Below, piece after piece: positions 6,187-11,936 of a stretch of 11,936 nucleotides of DNA. The notes below the pieces were generated by a model. The model was not told the origin of the DNA. It saw nothing but the letters and a program-made list of their open reading frames with translations, and made no database searches. The DNA is taken from the NCBI GenBank assembly GCA_007136055.1, contig SLHT01000085.1:1-11936 (forward strand). Reading direction: 5' to 3'. The translations under genes and the position numbers were made by a program. Numbering within the stretch: position 1 is the stretch's first letter; the number at the start of each line of letters is the position of its first letter. The stretch is from Syntrophomonadaceae bacterium. GTDB taxonomy: Bacteria; Bacillota; Dethiobacteria; DTU022.

Positions 6187-6938
6187 TAAACCTCCTGACC
6201 CCCAATACCGGTTGCTGCAACTACTGTGATGTTATCAAAACCACCACGTGAATTGGCCAGCGCTATCAACGATTCAGCCAGCAACTGTGGATCGGACTGC
6301 TCCAAAGCTGCTCTCAGAATTTCGTCATCACTAACCATATTAGTCAGGCCATCTGTGCAAAATAGAAGGGTCGAGCCTGCTTCGACTTCCTTCTCGCTTA
6401 TATCTATCTGCAGATTGGAAGATATCCCCAGGGCCCGGGTAAGAATATGACGCTGGGGGTGATCTTTAGCTTCTTCCGGCTTAACCTGCCCCGATTCGAT
6501 TAACTGTTCCACCAGGGAGTGATCCCTGGTTAAAAGCATAATTTGCCCGTCGCTAACGAGGTAAGCCCTACTGTCGCCGATATGACCGATAGTCAGGTGG
6601 CTGCCACAGAGCAGGCCAACAGTAAAGGTTGTTCCCATACCCTGCCGGTCTGTGGAATCATTAGCTTTACTTAAAACCTGTTCATTTGCTTCAGTAATTA
6701 AGCATTCGATCATTTTGCGGGCTTCTTCTGCAGAGGGTGGAACGGAAGGATCAATATCCGCCCAAAATTGTTCTGCCCTGGATACTGCCAGGCCACTGGC
6801 CACATTACCGGCCCGATGACCGCCCATTCCGTCAGCAACAACCATCAGGGCACTATTAGTATCTGCTATGGCAAAACAGTTATCTTCGTTTCGCGGACGT
6901 TCCCTTCCCTTGTTGGTCAGCCCTGCTACATGTATAAT
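6186..6938 (-). CDS. stp: PP2C-type serine/threonine phosphatase (Stp/PrpC)
   Basis: Metal-dependent phosphatase that removes phosphate from PrkC and its substrates. Motifs, counting from an assumed start at 6938: RNED at 16-19, ADGMGGH with D36, TTFTVGLL, GHIGDSRAYL with D122, LTRDHS, LFCTDGL with D196 and DNITVV with D235; these supply the metal-binding aspartates. The first ATG in frame (6843-6845) falls inside ADGMGGH's preceding strand and would remove the RNED motif, so the true start is upstream. Between the in-frame TAA at 6978-6980 and RNED there is no ATG, GTG or TTG. ATT at 6936-6938 lies 8 nt after AGGGG (6947-6951), another ATT is at 6939-6941 and ATA at 6933-6935. Starting at 6938 gives 250 aa, close to the 254 of B. 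subtilis PrpC. The function is secure; the start is provisional. Confidence 0.93.
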   Translation of the reverse strand: MIHVAGLTNKGRERPRNEDNCFAIADTNSALMVVADGMGGHRAGNVASGLAVSRAEQFWADIDPSVPPSAEEARKMIECLITEANEQVLSKANDSTDRQGMGTTFTVGLLCGSHLTIGHIGDSRAYLVSDGQIMLLTRDHSLVEQLIESGQVKPEEAKDHPQRHILTRALGISSNLQIDISEKEVEAGSTLLFCTDGLTNMVSDDEILRAALEQSDPQLLAESLIALANSRGGFDNITVVAATGIGGQEV

Positions 6939-6972
6939 AATATAATCCCCTGCCCTTAATTTCGAATAATTG

Positions 6973-7009
6973 CCACGTTAAGTATAGCAAATAGATAGTC
7001 TCCAGGCAA
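6973..7009 (-). promoter_or_regulatory. Predicted promoter of stp-prkC-rsgA-rpe
   Basis: TTGCCT (7009 to 7004) and TATACT (6986 to 6981) are separated by 17 nt, with TGC before the -10 giving an extended -10. The start point would be near 6973-6974, about 35 nt before the probable stp start. It lies in the only gap of more than 100 bp between rsmB and rpe, so it likely drives the stp to rpe block separately from priA-def-fmt-rsmB. No clear intrinsic terminator is seen after rsmB (7010-7092), only T-rich runs without a stable stem, so read-through is possible. Confidence 0.6.
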
Positions 7010-7092
7010 CAACCAGCGTCCTGTCAATTAAACCTTTTTGTTCTAAACCGCACCTATTTAATTTTAAAAAAAGATAAATTGCTTACGGGATA

Positions 7093-8454
7093 CTAACTCT
7101 TTTTGCGCCAGAGGGCGATAAAAAAACCATCCATGTTATGGCGGTGGGGCCAGAGCGTTACTGCATGCGTCTGTTCAAGATTAATCTGCAATACAGAAGG
7201 AAGGCGGCACGGCAGTTCTTCAAGGATAAAATCGCTATGCTCGCGGCTAAAGGCCTCGACAACATGTTCAGTCTCTTCGGGTTCTGTGGTACAGACGGAA
7301 TAGAGTAATTTGCCTCCCCGGGGCAGGATAGAGGCGGCAGACCCGAGCAATTCGATTTGCAGTGACTGCATTGCGATAAGGTCTTTTTCGCAGCGCCGCC
7401 ATTTGATCTCGGGCAGACGCCTGATTACGCCCAGGCCGGTACAGGGAGCATCAACCAGAACGGCTGAAGGAACAGGGAGATTTTTTCTTCCGATAGTCCT
7501 ACCGTCAGCAAGCAGGGGCTTTATAGCCTTCAGGCCCAGGCGGCCGGATGCTTTTTCAACCAGCTTCAGGCGGGTTTTGTGCAGTTCAACGGCATACACC
7601 CGTCCTTCGTCTCCGATCAGCTCGGCTAAGTGGGTAGTTTTGCCTCCCGGTGCACTGCAAAGATCGGCTATTGTATCACCGGGCCGAGGAGACAGAAGTG
7701 GAGCGACCAGGCTTGAGCTTTCACCCTGGATCGTGAAAAGGCCTTCTTTAAAAGAAGGGGAGGCTACAGGGAAAATCCCGCTTTCAATACGCAGCATTCC
7801 GGGAATAAGGGGACTGTAAACGGTTTCTATCCCTTCTGTTTTCAGTTTGCCGATTAATTGCGGCGGTTGTATTTTCAGCAAATTGGGGCGGATAGAAACA
7901 GGCGGCTTTTGATTGCAAGCAAGGCACCACTTTTCAGTTTCCGGGAAACCAAAGCGTTCTATCATCCGAGCAACCAACCACTGCGGCTGGCTGTGCCTGA
8001 GAGAAAGATAAAAGGCCGGCTCTTTGTTGTAATCAGGCCAGGGCAGATTTGAAACTTCACCTGCTAGGCGCCTTAAAAGAGCGTTGGTCAGACCGGCAAC
8101 GCCACGGTGGCCGTAACGGCGGGCCAGGCGCACTGCTTCATCAACAACAGCGTAATCGGGCACACGATCCAGGTAAAGCAGCTGGTAGATACCCAGGCGC
8201 AGAAGGTTTCGCACCCAGGGCGTGAAGGTGTGAAGGGAACTCTTTGAAAAAAGGTTTAAAGCCCAGTCGATGGTATTTAGGTGTTGAATTGTTCCTGAAG
8301 CCAATTTGACCCCAAGCGCCCTTTCGTCAGCGGGCAGCCCGCTTAAGAAAGCGGGGAGGGCCAAATTCAGGTAAGCACCGTCCTGTTCAACCCGGACCAG
8401 GGCACGCAGGGCGGCTTCACGGGCACTTTTCGGCGGCTCTTTTTTACCGCTCAC
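7093..8454 (-). CDS. rsmB: 16S rRNA (cytosine-967-C5)-methyltransferase RsmB (Sun/Fmu)
   Basis: Methylates C967 of 16S rRNA with S-adenosylmethionine. The 453-aa protein has an N-terminal NusB-like RNA-binding domain (about 10-135, with LLRLGIYQLLYLDRVPDYAVVDEAV), an intermediate segment, and a Rossmann methyltransferase domain from about 240. Motif I is ADLCSAPGGKT near 263-272. Motif IV is VDAPCTGLG with C338 and motif VI is YSVCTTEPEE with C388; these are the two cysteines used by m5C RNA methyltransferases (release and nucleophile). Motif VI usually reads YSTCT; the change to YSVCT keeps the cysteine. The start is GTG at 8452-8454, sharing one base with the fmt TAG, with GGAG about 10 nt upstream. 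In B. subtilis rlmN follows this gene; here the next gene is stp. Confidence 0.96.
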   Translation of the reverse strand: MSGKKEPPKSAREAALRALVRVEQDGAYLNLALPAFLSGLPADERALGVKLASGTIQHLNTIDWALNLFSKSSLHTFTPWVRNLLRLGIYQLLYLDRVPDYAVVDEAVRLARRYGHRGVAGLTNALLRRLAGEVSNLPWPDYNKEPAFYLSLRHSQPQWLVARMIERFGFPETEKWCLACNQKPPVSIRPNLLKIQPPQLIGKLKTEGIETVYSPLIPGMLRIESGIFPVASPSFKEGLFTIQGESSSLVAPLLSPRPGDTIADLCSAPGGKTTHLAELIGDEGRVYAVELHKTRLKLVEKASGRLGLKAIKPLLADGRTIGRKNLPVPSAVLVDAPCTGLGVIRRLPEIKWRRCEKDLIAMQSLQIELLGSAASILPRGGKLLYSVCTTEPEETEHVVEAFSREHSDFILEELPCRLPSVLQINLEQTHAVTLWPHRHNMDGFFIALWRKKS

Positions 8455-9416
8455 TATTGCTGATCTCCATCAAAACTGTGGCCGGGCACAACACGGTAAC
8501 CACAGCAAAATGATCCGGCATCCATTTGCTTTTTCCCGGCAGGCTGCAGATCAATCACAGTGAGGGGAACGTCTGCTGTCGCGACGGTTAGAGAATCTTC
8601 TCCGACGGATAGGATCGTCCCCGGATTTTCCCGACAATGGCTTTCATTTTCTGCGTCAGGTCTGACCGCCTTCCAAACTTTCAGCCGGCTGCCTTTGAAA
8701 GTGGTATAGGCTACGGGCCACGGATTCAAGCCACGAATACGGTTGTATATTTCGATAGAAATGCGGTTCCAGTTCAGACGCTCATCTTCCCGCTCTAGGG
8801 GCGGGGCATAAGTCGCCTTGCCATGGTCCTGGGGAACGGTTACTGCCGTGCCGGCGGCCAAGGCATCTGCCGCTTTTAGAAGCAGGGAAGCGCCTCGCAG
8901 AGCCAGGCGGTCATGCAGCATACCGGCGGTGTCAAAGGGAGATATTTCTTCTTTTTCCTGCATGATAATGTCCCCTGCGTCAAGCTCTGCAGACATTTTT
9001 ATAATCGATACTCCACTGTACTCGGCCCCATCGATAACCGCCCGATGTATCGGGGCAGCGCCCCGGTAATAGGGCAGGTATGAGGCATGGAGATTTATAC
9101 AGCCAAGAGCAGGCAGTTCCAGCAGGTTAGAGGGTAGAATTTTACCAAAAGCAACTGTAACGATTAAGTCCGGAGCTTTCCCTTCGATCCAGGCCAGAAA
9201 ATTTTTTTCATATATCTTTTCCGGCTGCTTTACTTCTATTGATTGCTTCAGGGCCCACTCTTTAACAGGAGCAGGCCGCTCTTTTCCGCCGCGTCCGTAC
9301 GGCCGATCAGGTGGGACTACCAGCGCCTGGAGGTGGTGGTTGGAAAGGTTAAGTAAGTCAAGAGAGGGCAGGGCAAAAGAAGGTGTCCCCATGAAGATTA
9401 TTTTCAGCGCTTTCAA
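8454..9416 (-). CDS. fmt: Methionyl-tRNA formyltransferase
   Basis: Formylates methionyl-initiator tRNA using 10-formyltetrahydrofolate, enabling bacterial translation initiation. The 320-aa length is normal. The N-terminal Rossmann-type domain starts with IIFMGTPSFALPSL and contains the catalytic triad N108, H110 (in INLHASYLPYYRGAAPI) and D146 (in ELDAGDI). The C-terminal tRNA-binding OB domain begins near residue 207 and has LNPWPVAYTTFKG. The start is TTG at 9414-9416, overlapping the def stop in the four bases TTGA, with AGGAG 5 nt upstream. The first in-frame ATG is residue 9, inside the first strand, so TTG is preferred. The segment VVPPDRPYGRGGK lacks one residue compared with the usual VVTQPDRPxGRG. 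Confidence 0.96.
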   Translation of the reverse strand: MKALKIIFMGTPSFALPSLDLLNLSNHHLQALVVPPDRPYGRGGKERPAPVKEWALKQSIEVKQPEKIYEKNFLAWIEGKAPDLIVTVAFGKILPSNLLELPALGCINLHASYLPYYRGAAPIHRAVIDGAEYSGVSIIKMSAELDAGDIIMQEKEEISPFDTAGMLHDRLALRGASLLLKAADALAAGTAVTVPQDHGKATYAPPLEREDERLNWNRISIEIYNRIRGLNPWPVAYTTFKGSRLKVWKAVRPDAENESHCRENPGTILSVGEDSLTVATADVPLTVIDLQPAGKKQMDAGSFCCGYRVVPGHSFDGDQQ

Positions 9417-9907
9417 GTTTTCTCCTCACTTTTTTCTTCACTTTGCAGCTCTTCAGGGTCAACCATGCGCAGGGCTTTATCGGTAAACAAAGTGCCCTCA
9501 AGGTGATCCATTTCATGCTGCAATATACGGGCCAGGAGGCCTTCTGCCTCCAGGTATACGTCGCGGCCTTCGCGGTTTAGCGCTTTTACTTTAACCTTCT
9601 CCGCCCGTGAAACCTCACCATATTGGCCGGGCAGACTGAGACACCCTTCCACACCAACCTCTTCTCCTTCAGTCTGGGCACAGTAAGGATTGATCAGTTC
9701 AATGACAGTTTCCTCGCCTGACGAAACAATTATGATCCGTTTAGACACGCCGACCTGGTTGGCGGCCAGGCCGACACCGTTAGCATCACGCATTGTCTCG
9801 TTCATATCGTCAAGCAGGCGTAATACGCCCCTGTTAATTTTTATTACTTCCTGAGCCGGTTTGAGCAGGACAGGGTGGTTATCATTAAGAATCTGTCTTA
9901 AGGCCAT
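9413..9907 (-). CDS. def: Peptide deformylase
   Basis: Iron- or zinc-dependent hydrolase that removes the formyl group from nascent proteins, the counterpart of the fmt product encoded next to it. From the ATG at 9905-9907 it is 164 aa and shows all three motifs: GVGLAANQVG at 44-53, EGCLSLPG at 87-94 with metal ligand C89, and QHEMDHLEG at 130-138 with H131, E132 and H135. I choose this ATG because GAGGTG at 9915-9920 lies 7 nt upstream and because MALRQIL matches the family N-terminus; the longer frame from TTG at 9923-9925 would place the ribosome binding site inside the gene. The C-terminus is a short charged tail. It starts 21 nt after the priA stop and overlaps fmt by 4 nt. Confidence 0.97.
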   Translation of the reverse strand: MALRQILNDNHPVLLKPAQEVIKINRGVLRLLDDMNETMRDANGVGLAANQVGVSKRIIIVSSGEETVIELINPYCAQTEGEEVGVEGCLSLPGQYGEVSRAEKVKVKALNREGRDVYLEAEGLLARILQHEMDHLEGTLFTDKALRMVDPEELQSEEKSEEKT

Positions 9908-9928
9908 CTTTAAACACCTCATCAAGAA

Positions 9929-11936
9929 TTATAACACTACCAGTGGATTAAAATCTACTGTCAGACGGACCAGAAAGGGAGGCTTTCGATTATGGTATTC
10001 GCGAATTACCTTTTTTATCGCGGGGGCATACCTGCTTAATGCCTGGCCTTTAAGAATTGTCTGTACCCGGTACTGCCCTTTAATCCTGTAAAGAGAAGCC
10101 GGAGCGGGACCTAACAGTTCGGCAGGGCCATCAAAGGGTGCAAGGAGATCGGTAAACCAGTCGGCTGCTTCAAAAACAGCTTTTTCATCCTCAGCACTGA
10201 AGAGAAACCTCAGCAGATCGGAAAAAGGCGGATAAGCCAACTGGCGCCGTTTCTCCAACTCCTGCTCAAAAAATGCACAGTAGTCGTGATTGGCAGCAGC
10301 CATGATACTGTAGTGAGTAGGGTGATAGGTCTGAACGATAACTTTACCCCCGCCCGGACCGCGGGCCGTACGCCCTGATACCTGGGTTAACAGCTGGAAA
10401 GTACGCTCAGGGGCCCTAAAATCAGGCAGGTTCAAAGTTGTATCGGCGGCGACAACACCGACCAGGGTCACACCGGGGAAATCAAACCCTTTGGCGATCA
10501 TCTGGGTGCCAATTAAAATACTGGCCTTGCGATCTTTGAATTTGCGGTAATAGTAGTTGTGGGCTTTTCTGCTCGTTGTAGTATCCCTGTCCATGCGGAT
10601 CAGCGAAACGTCCGGATACAGCTTCCTGATTTCTTCTTCGACACGCTGCGTTCCTGCGCTGAAATAGCGTATTTTTATACCGCTACAACTCGGACATGTC
10701 TCGGGGACGGGTTCTTCATAGGCACAGTAATGACAGCACATCAGCTGACGATCTCTGTGCAGGGTCATCGAAACATCGCAGGAAGTGCACCGCACGACAA
10801 AGCCGCATTCCCGGCAGAGGACAAAACCGGCAAAGCCACGCCTGTTAATAAAGAACAGGGCCTGTTCTTTGCGCTCGAGAACACCGTTTAACTCTTCCAG
10901 CAGGGAACGGCTGAAAATATGGCGGTGTCCTTCTTTAAGTTCTTTGCGCATATCGACAACCTTTACAGGCGGTAGCTGGGTCGGGGTAACCCGCTCTTTC
11001 ATGCTGAGCAGGATAGTACCGCCTTCACGGGCGCGATAATAGCTTTCCAGGGAAGGAGTGGCGCTACCAGAAAGAAGCACTGCCCGGTTGTAACGGGCTC
11101 TCCACCAGGCTACATCGCGGGCATGGTAACGCGGGGCATCTTCCTGTTTATAAGTAGTTTCATGTTCCTCATCGATAATAATCAGACCAGGTGAGGCCAG
11201 GGGCGCAAATACTGCCGAACGGGCCCCGAGGACAACTCTGGCCTCCCCATCGAGGATCGCCTGCCACTGACGGCTTTTCTCGGCAGGGGTCAGGCGGCTG
11301 TGCAGCACGGCAACCAGACCCGGAAAGCGGCCTTCAAAGTGCTCGATCATCTGCGGGGTAAGCGATATCTCCGGTACCATAACCAGGGCGGTGCGATTTT
11401 TTTCCAGGCTGCGGCTAATACTTTGCATGTAAATTTCTGTTTTACCGCTGGCCGTTACCCCGTGCAGCAGCAACCGCTGCGCTTTTGAACTGTCAAGAGC
11501 AGCGTTAATCTGAACAAAGCACTCGGTTTGTTCATCACTTAAGAGATGAGGCTTGGTCTTAGGTGTGAGCTTTTCTTTTTTTACCTTTCCGGAACAAGCA
11601 TCCATGACTCGGATTAAACCTTTTTTCTCAAGGGCGCGGATCACTTCAGGCTTTACTCCCCGCCGAGACAGGCTGTTTCGCAGCAGTGGACCATGGTCCA
11701 GCAGAATAGCAACTGCCCTTTTCTGGGCAGGAGCGCGGTTCAGGTCAGCTTCTGCCGCAGCTTCTAAAACTTCGATCACCTCTGGTTTTTTGGGTCGCTT
11801 TTCTTTTCGAAAGGAAGCAGGAACCATGGCATGAAGGGCGTCGATTAACCGGCAGTAATAGTGCAGGGAAATCCAGTGCATAAGAGCCAGCTGCTCCGCA
11901 GTTAAAAGCGGTTCCGGATCGGTAACGGAAATGATA
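9929..11936 (-). CDS. priA: Primosomal protein N' (replication restart helicase PriA), 5' end outside window
   Basis: Superfamily 2 3'-to-5' DNA helicase that recognises stalled forks and reloads the replicative helicase. 668 codons are visible; the frame is open through the right edge, and the upstream residues (EPLLTAEQLALMHW) belong to the DNA-binding N-terminal domain, so roughly 60-100 residues are missing. Counting from the Met at 11881: winged-helix segment about 30-95, Walker A GVTASGKT at 141-148, DEEH at 237-240 followed by the aromatic-rich loop (TTYKQEDAPRYHARDVAWW), SGSATPS at 271, and a zinc domain with C356, C359, C365, C368, C383, C386, C396 and C399. The helicase C part has GTQMIAKGFDFP, DFRAPERTFQLLTQVSGRTARG. 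Walker A has alanine where GVTGSGKT is usual. All eight zinc ligands are present. First visible gene of the block with def, fmt and rsmB. Confidence 0.97.
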   Translation of the reverse strand, partial: IISVTDPEPLLTAEQLALMHWISLHYYCRLIDALHAMVPASFRKEKRPKKPEVIEVLEAAAEADLNRAPAQKRAVAILLDHGPLLRNSLSRRGVKPEVIRALEKKGLIRVMDACSGKVKKEKLTPKTKPHLLSDEQTECFVQINAALDSSKAQRLLLHGVTASGKTEIYMQSISRSLEKNRTALVMVPEISLTPQMIEHFEGRFPGLVAVLHSRLTPAEKSRQWQAILDGEARVVLGARSAVFAPLASPGLIIIDEEHETTYKQEDAPRYHARDVAWWRARYNRAVLLSGSATPSLESYYRAREGGTILLSMKERVTPTQLPPVKVVDMRKELKEGHRHIFSRSLLEELNGVLERKEQALFFINRRGFAGFVLCRECGFVVRCTSCDVSMTLHRDRQLMCCHYCAYEEPVPETCPSCSGIKIRYFSAGTQRVEEEIRKLYPDVSLIRMDRDTTTSRKAHNYYYRKFKDRKASILIGTQMIAKGFDFPGVTLVGVVAADTTLNLPDFRAPERTFQLLTQVSGRTARGPGGGKVIVQTYHPTHYSIMAAANHDYCAFFEQELEKRRQLAYPPFSDLLRFLFSAEDEKAVFEAADWFTDLLAPFDGPAELLGPAPASLYRIKGQYRVQTILKGQALSRYAPAIKKVIREYHNRKPPFLVRLTVDFNPLVVL

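Noticed and set aside
6186..6845. stp starting at the internal ATG 6843-6845
   Set aside because: It would delete the conserved RNED motif and the first core strands, leaving a PP2C fold unlikely to work; conserved coding sequence clearly continues upstream.
7010..7092. Intrinsic terminator after rsmB
   Set aside because: T-rich runs occur on the minus strand (for example near 7064-7072), but no stable GC-containing stem precedes them.
7310..7819. Long open frame (169 codons) on the plus strand opposite rsmB
   Set aside because: It is antisense to a fully recognisable rsmB with intact motifs, its translation shows no known domain, and it has low-complexity Arg/Ser/Pro composition typical of an antisense shadow.
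9413..9925. Longer def reading from the TTG at 9923-9925
   Set aside because: It would translate the ribosome binding site (GAGGTG, 9915-9920) and add MMRCLK before the typical family N-terminus MALRQIL; the ATG at 9905-9907 is better.

Overview
All eleven protein genes lie on the minus strand, so the window reads from high to low coordinates: priA (running off the right edge), def, fmt, rsmB, stp/prpC, prkC, rsgA, rpe, then ribD, ribE and ribBA (running off the left edge). The order priA-def-fmt-rsmB-stp-prkC-rsgA-rpe, followed by an FMN-riboswitch riboflavin operon in the order ribD-ribE-ribBA, is typical of Firmicutes. A PASTA-domain serine/threonine kinase with its PP2C phosphatase, fused RibBA, strong AGGAGG-type ribosome binding sites and several TTG/GTG starts agree. 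I would place it among the Clostridia (Desulfotomaculum/Pelotomaculum-like), but the sequence alone does not fix the genus.

Right part (about 7093-11936): priA (replication restart helicase), def and fmt (removal and addition of the N-formyl group at initiator methionine) and rsmB (16S rRNA m5C967 methyltransferase). The genes are tightly packed with start/stop overlaps at def-fmt and fmt-rsmB. There is then a gap of about 150 bp with a good promoter. The gene rlmN, which sits between rsmB and prpC in B. subtilis, is absent.

Middle part (about 2979-6941): stp and prkC form the reversible phosphorylation pair (TAATG overlap), followed by rsgA (30S assembly GTPase) and rpe (ribulose-phosphate epimerase). 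The phosphatase gene has no ATG, GTG or TTG codon upstream of its conserved N-terminal motif and seems to use ATT or another rare start.

Left part (1-2983): a strong extended -10 promoter overlaps the rpe stop codon and should start RNA a few bases before an FMN aptamer. Next come a compact 10-bp hairpin, an intrinsic terminator, a leader of about 140 nt and the riboflavin genes. The 5' strand of the aptamer's closing region is perfectly complementary over 11 nt to the 5' arm of the terminator, which gives an explicit antitermination switch. The aptamer also has an extra hairpin inserted in loop L2.

No mobile element, CRISPR array, tRNA, rRNA or phage gene was seen. This is an ordinary housekeeping region; its most interesting content is the riboswitch architecture and the phosphatase start site, not a new gene system.
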